From positions 3,856,796 through 3,920,795 of the forward strand of contig NC_034411.1 in NCBI RefSeq assembly GCF_002078875.1: a stretch of 64,000 nt of DNA, given 5' to 3'. Positions 1-12,284 of this stretch are shown here, one piece after another (position 1 is the stretch's first letter; every line of letters begins with the position of its first letter). The DNA comes from Numida meleagris (Eukaryota; Chordata; Aves; Galliformes; Numididae). Under the pieces are notes generated by a model, which saw nothing but the letters and a program-made list of their open reading frames with translations, searched no databases and was not told the origin of the DNA. Both the position numbers and the translations under genes were made by a program.

Positions 1-936
1 TTAGGCCCAAGGCTCAGCAGAGGCTGATTAACCAATCCATCTACCATATGTGCAAAAAGAGGTTGCCAGCTTCATTCTCTGCAGGGAAAATTGGCATCTA
101 TCTTGGTTCGCATGGAGGTGTCTTTCCAATCTGCAGCAGCAGCAGCAAGTATAAACTATGAAGGCCTGAAATACCTTTTGCTGGTATCATATTGAGCTAT
201 AAATGTACAATTGAAATGTATTATTTATAAAGATAGCCATCTGTAATGTGCTATTACACTAATGGCTTATTGTTTCCTATTTGGCTTCCAGTGGCAGTGA
301 TTACATGTTAAGGTTTTATAAAATCATTTGCTATAGAAAGCAGACTTCTGGAATTAAGTAGGTTATGTTGCCTATCAGCTTCAAATACCACATACAATTA
401 CTAACTCATGAAAATATTAAGAGGAATTTTCAGTGTGATAACTATTACCACCTCTCTTTCTTATTTAAATTAATTCCTGGGTTTCTGTCTTCAATTCAGC
501 CAAAAATCTGACTGCCCAAGCCAAGAGATGGAAGAAAAAAAAACAAAAAAAACCAGCACTTTCAACTGCAAAAGCATTACTGGCTACAAGTTCTCAGATG
601 CAATATTAGTTTTTGTAAGGAATAAAAATTGGTCACCTATAATGTAAAACATCTAAAACAGCAACGTTTTTTTCAGAATGGCCTGTTTCTATTACTTGGA
701 AAGAATCCACGCAATTACTGGGAATTGCTGCTTCATTTACTTAACAGTGGATACCACTCCTAAAGAACAGACACAAAGAAAGTGGCAGAGGGCATTGTGC
801 GCGTGCAGATTGTGAACTGTACCTTCCAAAAGTGAGCTTGTTCTTTTTATTCACTGAGCTGCAGCATGAGCTGTCACTCACATATGACATCACTAACACG
901 ATGATTAGATCGAACCAGAGCATGTGACAGACTGAC
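1..936 (-). other. Part of CFAP61 intron 7
   Basis: AT-rich sequence with no recognisable exon on either strand. The expected next CFAP61 exon (after ...AVVCE) is not here. Confidence 0.7.
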
Positions 937-1069
937 CTCACAAACAACAGCTTGATTTTCTTCATCTTGACGTGCTATGATATCAGCAAGGAAATATTCA
1001 CTATAGGTTTCTTTCAGAATCTCACTCTGACGCGTCCAGATTGGCATGAGATCATCATAATCTTCCAAC
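937..1069 (-). CDS. CFAP61: CFAP61 exon 7 (codons 189-233)
   Basis: A 133-nt exon after acceptor CTCTTTTAG with donor GTCAGT. It encodes EDYDDLMPIWTRQSEILKET and the conserved DEENQAVVCE end, and finishes in phase 0. The next exon is not in the window. Confidence 0.93.
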
Positions 1070-4000
1070 CTAAAAGAGATCATGTAATGTCCTAATAGCT
1101 CTGCTGTTAACAGGTCCTGATACTTCTGTTCCCCTCTGTTAGCATACTGACAAATGTTAAGAAAATCTGATTCAAAGCACCTACCTGTAAAGAAATAATT
1201 TCACCTAGGATATGTCCCTAACAGACACTATGTTTGGAGCCTCAGAACCAGAGGAGAGGCAGAGGCACTTTCTAAAGCCAGTGCCACCCACCTCAGATCT
1301 GGACAGCCCTATGGAGATACTTATCTGTTTCTAAAAAACTAACCAAGAGAGTAGCCCTGTTCAAAATTATTTTGCCTGAGGCATCTCAGGCTGAGTGGAT
1401 GTTAAAATTATTACAATCAGTGAGCTCAATCACTTAGAGTTGGCAGAGATCTCAGAAAGCTACACCAATGCAATTTAGGAAATCTTCATTTTTCTTTCCC
1501 TTTCCTTTACTTTTCCATTCCTTTCCTTTTCCGTTCATTTCCCTTTCCCTTTCCTTCTTCCTTTCCTTTTCTTTCCTTTCCAAAAAGATCCAACCGAATA
1601 GTGCCTTTCTGTGTGGGAGAAATAGTGCTGTGTATTGACTAGATTACTGTTATTACACACAGCAGTGTCAGGGTCAACTGGCAGAAATCGAGCCATTACG
1701 CCTTTGTAAGGCCAAGTTAATGCTCCATCACTGGAAAAGATACAAAGGCCAAAGTGCAGTTACTCTACCTCTGCCTTGTGAGAAGCCTTCTGCATAGGTG
1801 GGAGTCTGCAGCATCAAGGCTGTATGTAGCTGCCTCTGGTGCTGCTGGCGTAGCGCTGCCAGACATGCAACCTCAACCTCCTCTCTTTCAGTTTGAAACC
1901 ATTCCCCCTTGCCTTACCGCTATCAGACCGTGTAAAAAAAACCGCACTCCCTCCTGTTCACAACCTCGGTGAGCCCCGGGCCTCCCGGCCGGCCCTCGCC
2001 TGCCCTCTGGCGGCTCGGAGAAGGGAGCGCCAGGCGCGGGGGCTGCGGCTCCATTCCCGGCCTTGACGGGAGCGGCGGCGGCTCCACAAACCTCCAGCGC
2101 TCCCGCTCTCCGCGGGCCTCAGCGCTACTCTGAGGGCTGCAAGGGCCGTCATAATCCTTCACGTGAATAATCCAACGTCCATTGCTCTCGGAGCTGTCAT
2201 AACCCTTCACAAGACAGCTGTCTGTACACATCCATCACTCCTCACTTCCTCCATTCTCCAGCTGGAATACCCTTTCCTAAATCTCCCTATAAAACAGCTC
2301 AGTTCTCTCAAAATGTTACACACTGTAGAAACATGTTTCTGAAGATCGTTATCGGGAATGATTATTAACAATTCCCTCGGTTTTAGGAAGAGATGTATTT
2401 TGCTTCAGGCTCCCCGTTGCTCACGTCTGTGCATGCTTGTACCTAACTTCTAGGCACAGGTGTTTGGAAGCCTTGCCTCTGCATAGGCAGCAGTTCAGTA
2501 AAACAAATTAAACCCATCCTAATTATCACTTGTGGTATGTTTCTGGATTTCACAGGAGCCTTATAGAGAATCCCAAAGGGCCAAAAGTACAGTTTCTAAT
2601 TTGATCCAATAAGGGCTGAGTGCCCAACTGCTGACAGACTGTGAGATAAGACTGATGGAGACTTTCAGGGGTGCCTGGGTGGCTTTGCTCCTACACACCA
2701 GAATGAATGTGACCTTCTGAGTAAGCTTACTTTTCTACCAATGACCCCTTTTATTTTGACTTTTTTTCTTCAGTTTTATTCTCTGGCCATCTGTCTGAAA
2801 CCTCTCTTCTTACTCCTCTTGCTCCCATTGCCCAGAGATAAGAACCCCTCTATCCCCGATCCAGTTGCACTGACCTCTTTCTTCTTAGGTCAGCTGAGCG
2901 GGTTGTCGGGCGGCATGGACAGTAAGGGAGCTGTTCCAGCCTGCCATGAGTATCTGTTACATATGCCTTACTAACAGCCTTTTTAGCAGGATGAATAAAT
3001 GCTTAACTTGTGACCTTTAGGATGCCCTGGCTTGTAGTACTATTCCATCTGCCAGGAGTTTTCGATAATTTAATTCTTCTGAAGGGTGGCCCCCAGATTC
3101 TTTCATACAGTTTCTAGATTAAGAAAGCCAGCCTGAGGAACCAAGGGAGATGAATATAGTGACTGTTCATTCTAAACTGAAGACAGCAAGATGACAAACT
3201 TTCAAGCCCCATGGTTTTTTGTTCATTTTCTCTGTTAAGACACTATAAATCACTTGTCCATAGAATTAATTCAAAAGCTGCAACTAAAATGAAGCTCTAA
3301 AACATTGGAAACAAATATTATTAATTCATATTCTTTATGTTTCAAACTTAAATAGTAGTTTTTCTCTTCTTCCCAGGCAATATCTCAAGGTTTTCTACTC
3401 TCAGAGTTTTACTATTTCCACATAATAGAGAAGACTGCTCCAAAAAGAAATGCCTTCTATTTTATTATGATGGCCCACGACATCGGAGGTGAATGCTGGC
3501 AGTACAGCAGCAAAGGCTGAACCTTGCCTGTAGTGGGTCACCCCCACTGGCAGATTTGTATGAGTGTAGGATGCAGGCTCTTGTTCATTGCTGGCAAAAA
3601 TGCACAGCTAACGGCGGTGACTATGTTGAAAAATAGTGTTTTGTAGATGAGAATTTGCTCTATCAAATAATGTTATTGTAGTTTTCACGGAAATAAATAG
3701 GAGGCATTACTTTTAGAGAGACCAGTGTATTAGTATAGGAAATTCATTCATGTGCTATGAAACCTCAAAGAAACGAAGGGGTAAAGGAATGACACTGAAC
3801 TCTTAGCTGAAATCTCTTGTTCACTGGGATAGATAACATTCACAGACCTCAGACCCAAATTAAACATTTTGCCAATGTATTTATCAATGTAATGCCTCAC
3901 TATGCTGGTAGCTCCAAGTCAGCTCTGCAAAAACACATAATGACAAGGCCAAATCTCAAGGTGTAGATGATAATTCTGCAGGCTTCTGGTACTCAGGGAA

Positions 4001-7000
4001 ACTGCTATACCAAGCCAATGACAGTCAGTGGGCTCTGCATAAGCCTAGTCATCTCCCAGCATACTAAGAGCTGTAGGAACAAAACTATTTTTTATTTCTG
4101 CAATCCCCCACCAGCACCTCAGACATTTTCGAAAAAAAACCAAACAAGCATAAAAAGAAAATAAGAAAAAAGATGACAGTACATAATATAAAGATGCTAC
4201 AAAATTCCTAGACAGAGAACAAGCACAATAAAGGCATTCCACAGAGCTGCAAATTTGTGATGTTTTAGATGGATAGTACAAAAACAAGAAAGAGGATCTA
4301 AAGATGAGGTACCTTTAGAGGAAAGAAACTTAAATGTAAAAGCTTACTGGAGTGGGTTCAGGCACACTACAGTTTTATTATGAAGGTCAGATAGAGAACA
4401 ACATCAAAATTAATGGTTAAGCAAAGTATCAGTTTACAGCTTCCTCTCACCATAAGAAAGGGAAGAGGGAACAGAGATTACCTTAATCTCCTATCATTGA
4501 CCCAGAACATGTTGCTAGGCAGGTGGCTGTGGACAACTTCCATAGATAAATCTCTAAAGGGCTCCACTGAATGTTACTATGGATGCCGGTGAAGTACAAA
4601 GGTGAACAGAAAGGAAAAGGAAAGGCAAAACAACTTCTGCAAATATAGATTCTCTGAGTAAGATAAATTGTATTATCTATACATTTGTATTTGTATGAAT
4701 ATTATATAAGTAGGTACTGTGCAATTAAAAAGAAATAAGCTGTTTCCTGGTTAGTATTCTAGGTTTTGTTTTTTATAAAAGTAAATTGGTTTTATTATTC
4801 ATAAACAGCTACAGAAATCCCAGGGTAAACAGTATCTCTTATGTGTTATACCAGTACAGCTTGCTCGCCACTTCTTTTAAAAAAAAAAAAAAAAAAGTTT
4901 CAAATTAAATGGAAAATGTTAAAGTCAGAATCAAGAGGTGGGGAAAAACTTCAAATCCTCAGGAATTAATTCACCTATTGATAACTTGTTAGTATCAGGG
5001 GTTCATTTGCACAATGATAGCTGGTAGACATCTCAAGGTAAAAACTTTTTAAAAGCCTGAAAAGTGTAGATCAAGTTAGCATGCAAGTGATTTTGTAACA
5101 CTGAAATATCCACACCAACAGCAAAATGATTTTAAGTGGTCATGGCCAAGTCTCTGCCCTTTACCTTAAAATGTTCAAAAGCCAAGTTACTGCATATTGC
5201 AAACACTGAATAAAACTGTAGGATAAAGAGCACTGTTTCAGGCCTATCTGGTAAAATCATGAATGTGTAAAACATCTCTCTGTGAGACCTATTAGCATCC
5301 AGTCCAAGATGTTAGCATGAACTAATCCACAAATAGGTGTCGATTTACCAAGCAGACAGAGGTTCCTAATGAGGTATTACCTTCCATTAGCACTGGTCAG
5401 TATGGACTGGACATTATATGATAGAGCCTCCCAGAGACATGCTTGTCCCCAAATTTCAATTACTATTACAAGGACCAGAAGTGCTTCTTAAATCACAGTA
5501 TTGCTACACAAGCACAAAGCAGCACTTATTAGAACAAAGACAACTCCAGAAAGAATCAGAATCAAAATTATTACCTCATAACACATTACCCTAAATGTGC
5601 TCTTAGCAACATGAAGAGGAAAACAAGTGAACCAAAATGTGAAAGATGCTACAAAGAAGAAGATACACAGCACTGACAGCATATATAATCCAGCAATACA
5701 TAGAGAAAAATGTTAAGGCCTAATTGGGGTGGAATCTGCACTTCTTTCTTACTGTACTCAGTGCTGGCACAAGCCCAGAAAATTATGATTTGGCATAAGC
5801 AGCAGAATTTAAGTGGTAGGAAAAAACACAGTGGTGATGGTCAACATACAGGTAGACATGAATAGGCATTCAGCTAGAGAAAGTTGCAGCTGTGCCTGGT
5901 GTACACTGCTGACAGCTGAGCAGACTAGTTTTTTCGTCTCCAATTTTTAAAGACCTTTATGGCTTGAATCCCAAAACAACAGCAAAGCTGTTGATATGTG
6001 ATATGTGCAAGCACATCATAAAAGAAAGAAAGAAAGAAAGTCTTTGCTCCAAGCTGCAAGTATTGAAATACGTAACACTGTGGGAATTTAAAAAAAAAAC
6101 AAACAACAAATTACTCCATTATTTTCTTAAACTCTCTCAACAACACTGATGAGGCAAGCTCCCCTGAAACACAGTGACAGTAAATGTATGAAGTGCTTAT
6201 GCAGAAAAACTGCATGAAAACAAAAGGAGAATTTCTGTGTCTGAAAGACTCATGGAACTAGGGAGTCTCTACTTTTATTTAATTCCTTTATGATAAACCC
6301 TTCTCTTCAGTCTTTGCTCAAATGGCCAGAACATGATACAACAACAAAATAGTTTAAATCTGTTCCAAAAGACCTGGAAATTATACACAAGGCAATAAAG
6401 CCAATATTCACAGCATAAACATTGCTGACCAAAAAAGTATTAATTCTATTTCTACTATATCCAGAAATCTAATTTATGATAAATAAGAAAAAAACAGCAT
6501 AATCACGAAACAACTACTCAATTAGGCTTTCAAGCAAAATCATGGCCATTGAGCTGATGCTGTAGATCAAAATGGGATTTTTTAAAATTAATTCAGACAT
6601 ATCTGCTTATAAAACTAGAAGCGAGAAAACTGCATTACCTTGCTTTGCGAACATGCAGCTGGGGGTGATACGGATGTCTGGGACATACAAGCAAAGTGAA
6701 GGTTTTAGCCACGGTTGAACCTGGAGCAGTTGTCATCTTTTCAAAGACACTGTCCAAACCTGGCTCTGTGAGTGACAAAAATCCGTTAGGAGCAATAATG
6801 AAGCTTCATTATTTAAATTTTTAAATATCAGCAGAGGTATTAGAGGAAAATGAATTTTTGAACTTAAACAGTAATGCTCTCAATCTTTTAAGTTAAGTAG
6901 TGAAAAGGTAATGTCAGTAGTATAAGCATGTTAAAGAATTGCTACTGGATTAATTAAAGGATTATCCTGCCAGATCTTCTAGTTCCTCTACATAACCAAT

Positions 7001-10000
7001 GCCTGTTTCTTCAGTATCTTGTAGCAGACAGAGGTGGGAGCCAGCCATTAAGTAGATGCTTAGTTTAACAGTCTGAAGTCAGGACTGAAATTCCAAGTCA
7101 GATGCTGCTCTCAGATGCTGAGTAAGAGGTGCATCTTCCCAAATTTTGTACCCCCACTCTAAAAGAATCCTAGCTTCCTTCCACACTGCCAGCATGCCTT
7201 CAGTCTCTTACCAATGAGTAACTGCCAGCCACAGAGCAAGCACTGATCTCAATCTCTTGACTCCATTCAGCCATAAGTTTTCATTGAACTTGTGGGAATT
7301 TATTTCTGAGATCAGTTTGAAGCCCTGTCCGTTTCTGGCAAAATTGAAGACTGTGGGAAATGGATAGACTACTGAATGAAATATGCTACTACATAAACCA
7401 CTTTTACAAGGAAAGTCCATTAGAGGATACTTTATGGTCATGGCTTCTGCATGTTTAGAAAATAGTAACTGCTTTCAGTATATATTTGAAAAAATAATTA
7501 AAAAAAACCCCATAACCCAACACCAACACCACAGTCCACCAACACAGTATAATAGTGGTAATTAGTTGTCCTTATTTTAAGTCTAAAATAGTATTAAGTT
7601 CTTACCTAAATTCTCATCAGCTGGTATGAAGAGAAGTATAAACTGCAGTTCTGGTATTGCAATAAAAGCTCTCCTGGACAAATAACATAACTGTATTCAG
7701 TCTTTCATAACAACACCAAATCGTCAGCTAGTCTTTTAATGCATGAAATTTATTCTCCAGTGCCTCTAATCTTCCCCTCATGAGCCCACATAGCTCAAAA
7801 ATTAAAGCATTTCATTTAACACAAGTAACATAAGAAATTCATCTGGGCATCTTTTACTGTTTCTTTCTACCCTATTTCTCTCTCTATTTCCCAGTCTTTT
7901 GACTTCAAATATCCTCCTTTTTGTATCAGTTCCATCACAGTGAAAACAAGTAAAGATGCCGGGTCTCTGCTGGCAGATCTCTGAGATGGCACCAGGATGA
8001 GCTGCCTTGACACGACAAAGTTTCTAGACTTCACAGCAGCACCACCAAATGTAATTCACTCCGTTTTTCTAAGTAGGTTCTGAGCTATACCAAATAACCT
8101 AAGCAATCACTGAGTACTGAGCTAGCACATTCTATATTGTGCTGTTTGTACCAAATAGTTTGTAAACTTCCGGTGTAATCTGTAGCTAGCAAATGAGCTA
8201 AAGATGACCTGGGAACAACCACACTCCAGAAACATCTATAGCTTTTTAAGCTTCATGCCCAGTTATGGAAGTTTAGCACGGAAATTCAGGAAAGAAAAAA
8301 ATATATAAATTAATTCTGTCTTGCAACTGCAATACCAATAGCAAATGATGGGAGCAGATTGTACGTGCTTCACTACAGAAAGTTATATGTTAACTCACCT
8401 GACGATTTCTTGGGAACATCCAGCTGCATATTCCTCTTTTGCCACAAAAAGATGCATGAACAGTGTGTTCAAAGGCTACAATATAAAGAATGAGAACCGA
8501 AACACGATGCATATCATATTTATTGTCTACCCAGGTGTTAATATGTACATTTCCAATATCTCTGATCTGCGCTCAAAGAGCATGCATGAGTAATTCATTG
8601 CCTTCAAAGCAGGTGCTCAACAAATAAAGGATGGTTTTAATATTATGATTTGATTCATACTCGAGCTTACTGTTAGAGTATGTTTTAGATACATCTTTTA
8701 AAAAAATGGATTTGTAACATTTTATTCGTGTCAACTAATAACATTTTACATTAACCATGACAATCAAGAACTAAATCTTAATGTTGACTTTAAGATATTC
8801 CTTTGTGCCAGGTTTTAAGAAAAAAAAAAAAAAGAAAGAAAGAGAAAAGCTCACACATTCCTCACTCCTAAAATTGTTTTTCCCTTAAAGGGTGTAGGAA
8901 AATTACAGAATCTTTTGAGTGCATTGTTAGACACATTTGAATACCCAGGCAGAAACAGAGCTGACTAAAAGATGCCTTTTCCCTGTTTACTAGTTAGTCT
9001 GCAAAACACGTTGCAGAAAAGGAATCTCATCAGAACACGTAGTTGTTTTGCCAGTGCTGAAGCATAAAGTATCTACTGAATCTTCTGTATAGATTTTAGA
9101 AAATCTGTATTCTAGAAAAGGGTTGTTCTGCTCCCCATCAATATTCGGAAGCATCTTCCACTCTTGTTTATAAGCAATAACTGCTAACACGCCAAAGCTT
9201 TTTTTGGTTTGTTTCCTTTTCTCATTGTACACCTCTGCATTCTGAAGTCAGCTGCAGCTTTACTGCAAGAGATATTGTCAAGTAGGCAGCCTGAGAAAGA
9301 GCGTGCAGAGCCAGCAGCGCAGTGTAACACAACAGGAGCAGCTGTGCAGTGAGTGAAGTGGCTGTGTCTGCAATATGCCTGTACACAAACTACTGTTCAA
9401 GAGACAAAGAAAACAGATTACAAGAAAATTGTGTTATTTTTTTTCCTTTACTCCTATACAAGCTGTAATAATTGTTTAACAGTAAATGCAGCAGTTTTAA
9501 ATATAACCACTGTATTTGTCAGTTTTTCTGCAAGCTGTGTTGCTTAATAATGCCCAGAACAGCACTGGAAAACTGATGAACTGTCTGGAGATGATTTCAG
9601 TACTGCCAATACTGGCTGCTGGCTTTTGAACGTTTATAGTCAACATTTTCTACCTTTTCTCAACAATCAGTAGATGATCCAGTTCCTAGGTGGACTGAAT
9701 GATGGACAGCATTCAAATGCAGAACTTCTAAGTGCGTATCTCTAGTTGCACTAAGGGTAACTCACAAACTTGACTGAGGAGTCTGTGTGAGAACTGGCAC
9801 CACACAGAACAGAGCACAGCCATCTCCACACCAACACTAAACAAGGTCACCGCAGAACCAAGTCTCTCATGTCAGCACGGTCCTCTACTCAGTGTAATTA
9901 ACCATCCTTCAAAGGGTGGTGTGCTCCCCATCCCTTATTCTCTTTGAATCCATTAAATTTGGATTCCATCTTGTGAAACAGCAAAACTTGATTGCAAAAG

Positions 10001-12276
10001 GTAAGAAATTAGAACTTCTGTTCCCTTACAAGGAGAAAGACATCACAGCAAGGCCTCCACCTCCTGGATAAATGCTCTGCTTGACAGCAGAGCAAAAACC
10101 TGGGTAGGTTTTTGAATGAAAAATGATGATAATAGAAATAGCTCATGCTGCTCCCATTGACTATGCAATACATTTGAGATGTTTTGCTTGTGTCTGGCAA
10201 AGAACTTGCATTCCCTAATGGCCTCTGCCAGGATTACTGTTATCTTATGTCACTATAATGGCAAAAGCACAGGTCCTCATGAACTTCCTGAGGGTTTACT
10301 AAGGAATCTGATCATCACCTTCCTCAGCTTGAGTGCGCCAGCTCCACCAGAAAGAGATTTTAGATGCCTATGCATGTTTTTTTATACATGAGCTTTAAAT
10401 GAAAAAAAAAAAATCAACTAAAATAATACAGTTTACTTACAGTGCATTTGTTGTTAACATAGTTTTTATTTAAGAATGATTCCCAGTCGGACTGATCAGT
10501 GATATTCCAATTTGGATAGTCGAGAAAGATGGCGTGGGCTATAGCCTCATCTTTCTCATTGCAGAGTGTCAGAGCAAAAGTCGATTTTTCTCTGTGAAAA
10601 CAATTTAATTTTGCAGAACTTGAAGAAACTACACAAAAGCACATGGGAGATTTACACTTAATAATCAGGTAGCGTTCTAAAAATATTGAGAACAGATACA
10701 AAGGCTGTTATAAGGTTTAATTATTTAACAAAAGTGAGTGGTTTTTTTTGTTTGTTCTGATGTTTTGTTTTTCATACACGCGTATGTGAATTTCTTCAAA
10801 GACAAGCTTCTTGCATGTCTCAGCTATTTAAATATATATGCAATTAACAAAATTCTTCAGGATTTCTACGAAGTGTTTACAAATGCTTGTGGTTTGTGCC
10901 TTCACATCACTGGCATTTTTGCAGAGGAAGGGAACTCCTCATAAAGCAAGTTTTATATTATTTTCTCCTTCTCTTCAAAATTTCATCCCCTTTCCTCCCC
11001 AACGAATTATTGTTTGCAAATGGAAAAAGTAAAGATCACTAGAAGTATTATTGAAGAGCTTCAGTCACCTCTCTTTCTCTTTCAGTTTTCAAGTTTTCCA
11101 GACTCAAACCCTACATGTACATGTACTCACCCACAGTGAGTAGCACTACTGATTATAACTCAGCTTGTTAGAATGTCACCATGCTTAAAAGTGCTCCAAG
11201 GGTCAGGCTCAATAAAACTTTATTACCCACAGCCTACCTTGACATTATTGCTTCAATTTCAAATGGTTATTTATTTGATTCTGATATTGTAACAGCTCAC
11301 GAATTTTTCAAATCCTGAATTACTACTTATTTAGTATGCAAGATGTTTCATCTTCTTCATATTTTTCTTCGTACATCTGTTTGCAGCAAATAGCTGGTAT
11401 TTGGGGTATCTGCCATTAAGAACAAGTGGAAAAAACCTACATGACCTAGTGGTATTTCACACAGTTTGTCTATATCTGTTGTTCATCTCTTCATAGAAAG
11501 ATGAAATGATGAACACTTTCTGCATTAACTCCAGTAACAGACGGCTTCTGCCACCAGTCACTTTTCTGAAGGTTTTACCATGCAAGCAGCTAGGACACAG
11601 ATAGGACACATTTTGGCAGCTTGGAGGTAGGAAAGGTTCTCTTTCATTAAGGAAAAAAAGACAAAGATTTAGACATACACAAGAAAAAAAACCAGAACAA
11701 TTGTGACCGCACAGTGATTAAAACCCCTAATCCCTGCCCCTCTAATTCTACCACTCACCAGTGGACAGAAAGGAATCTGTTAGATAGAGCCAGGTACTGA
11801 CAGCCAGTGCTGGATCCTCATGGTTCCACATGGTTTCTCATGGTTTAACAGCCAAGAATATTTCATCCTAACTTTTATAAAGAGGAAGCTGTCTGAAGCC
11901 AGATCCTCTCCACTGGACCAACCGCAGTGACCCAAGCATGCACAAAGTCTTGCATGTGTGAAGCAGAAAAGAGGGGAAAGCAGATTTCCTTTCCCTTTTT
12001 GTGAACTGCATAAGAAGTCATTATGCCACACCACAGAAATGCTCATAATGTTTTCTGGCATCTTAAATATAACATAATTCCTTGAAGTTTCTTGCAAGAA
12101 CAGCAAGACAAGCACCAAAATAGTGTTACTTACAAAAGATATGCTACATCAATCCTTCCAAAAATGTCTTCTGTAAAATGGGTAAAGAGGCCAACAAAAG
12201 CAGAAACATCATGTGCCTCTGTCCTTCTGGTGTGGACCACTTCTGTATGTCCTCTCAAAGAGGTTATCGTCGTCAT
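937..12276 (-). CDS. CFAP61: CFAP61, N-terminal part (six coding exons, 233 codons; gene continues past left edge)
   Basis: Cilia- and flagella-associated protein 61 belongs to the calmodulin/radial-spoke-associated complex of motile axonemes. Its N-terminal region is a GNAT-like domain of the CFAP61_N type (family knowledge). Coding segments in order are 12276-12134, 10591-10441, 8475-8399, 7673-7606, 6765-6639 and 1069-937. All introns are GT-AG and the phases chain without a stop through 699 nt. Recognisable conserved pieces are EVVH.RRTE near residue 12, ALTLCNEK near 54, FLDYPNWN near 68, PLNTLFMHLFVA at 99, HPQLHVRKAR-like at about 180-189 and DDLMPI/ILKETY.EYFLA in the last exon. The start ATG (complement of 12274-12276) has G at -3 and lies 8 nt inside its exon. 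The protein is about 1,200 residues in mammals, so roughly a fifth is present. The gene is divergent from CRNKL1, the same arrangement as on human chromosome 20. Confidence 0.93.
1486..1582. repeat. Pyrimidine-rich TTTCC-type simple repeat
   Basis: Almost uninterrupted C/T sequence on the plus strand, made of irregular TTTCC and CTTTCC units. This is a degenerate microsatellite within a CFAP61 intron. Confidence 0.9.
1888..1932 (-). mobile_element. CR1 scrap
   Basis: About 45 bp resembling the complement of the CR1 segment GATAGTGATAGGACAAGGG...GGCTTCAAAC. It aligns well with the longer CR1 copy near 51830-51875. Confidence 0.55.
1960..2150. promoter_or_regulatory. CpG-dense islet inside a CFAP61 intron
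   Basis: About 190 bp with very high G+C and a CpG every few bases, set in AT-rich intron. It may be an internal promoter, an enhancer or a remnant CpG island. No transcript evidence is available from sequence. Confidence 0.4.
3470..3724 (+). mobile_element. Mariner-type DNA transposon remnant (3' end)
   Basis: The plus strand carries the decayed end of a mariner transposase: residues resembling ALVH.W.KC.ANGGDYVEK then a TAG stop (about 3610-3636). An untranslated tail follows, ending in GGAGGCATTACTTTTAGAG, the characteristic mariner terminal inverted repeat. Frameshifts and stops make it non-functional. A second copy lies at 60345-60605. Confidence 0.75.
6639..6765 (-). CDS. CFAP61: CFAP61 exon 6 (codons 147-189)
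   Basis: A 127-nt exon after acceptor CACTCACAG with donor GTAATG. It encodes a loop rich in Thr and Ala followed by PRHPYHPQLHVRKA, which matches the conserved HPQLHVRKAR region before the DDLMPI segment. Confidence 0.9.
6766..8398 (-). other. CFAP61 introns 5 and 4 (interrupted by exon 5 at 7606-7673)
   Basis: AT-rich intronic DNA. Apart from exon 5 I see no further exon or repeat family. Confidence 0.7.
7606..7673 (-). CDS. CFAP61: CFAP61 exon 5 (codons 124-147)
   Basis: A 68-nt exon after acceptor TTTGTCCAG with donor GTAAGA. It encodes AFIAIPELQFILLFIPADE, a hydrophobic beta-strand-like segment of the GNAT-like domain. The reading phase fits both neighbouring exons. Confidence 0.88.
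8399..8475 (-). CDS. CFAP61: CFAP61 exon 4 (codons 99-124)
   Basis: A 77-nt exon between acceptor TGTAG and donor GTGAGT. It encodes PLNTLFMHLFVAKEEYAAG, a near-match to the mammalian protein, and ends after two bases of an Arg codon. Confidence 0.9.
8476..10440 (-). other. CFAP61 intron 3
   Basis: A 2-kb intron without recognised repeats beyond short A-rich runs near 8820-8845. Confidence 0.7.
10441..10591 (-). CDS. CFAP61: CFAP61 exon 3 (codons 48-98)
   Basis: The exon is flanked by acceptor TTTTCACAG and donor GTAAGT. It completes the split Leu codon and encodes EKSTFALTLCNEKDEA and FLDYPNWN, both highly conserved in vertebrate CFAP61. It is 151 nt and ends in phase 0. Confidence 0.93.
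10592..12133 (-). other. CFAP61 intron 2
   Basis: A 1.5-kb intron, unremarkable. A 112-codon minus-strand open frame at 11780-12118 has no family resemblance and lacks compatible splice context, so it is not called as coding. Confidence 0.7.
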
Positions 12277-12284
12277 CTCAGGAA
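12134..12284 (-). CDS. CFAP61: CFAP61 exon 2 (first coding exon, codons 1-48)
   Basis: The exon follows a strong acceptor (pyrimidine-rich tract then TTGCAG, AG at 12286-12285). It has 8 nt of 5' UTR and the ATG at 12276-12274. It encodes a start like MTTITSLRG followed by a conserved EVVH.RRTEAHDV segment and ends at donor GTAAGT (12133-12128) after two bases of codon 48. Because an acceptor precedes the ATG, at least one non-coding exon must lie upstream. Confidence 0.92.

Larger units (their letters stand above)
1070..6638 (-). other. CFAP61 intron 6
   Basis: A 5.6-kb intron. It contains a TTTCC-type pyrimidine tract, an old CR1 scrap, a CpG-dense islet (1960-2150), a mariner remnant (3470-3724), an A-run near 4879-4896 and a short GAAA repeat near 6022. 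No other coding signal was recognised. Confidence 0.75.

Noticed and set aside
1..130. Possible next CFAP61 exon at the left edge
   Set aside because: Minus-strand translation does not resemble the residues expected after AVVCE, and no suitable acceptor with the right phase was found.
1923..2231. 102-codon minus-strand open frame
   Set aside because: It covers the CpG-dense islet only and has low-complexity Arg/Pro/Gly composition with no family match.
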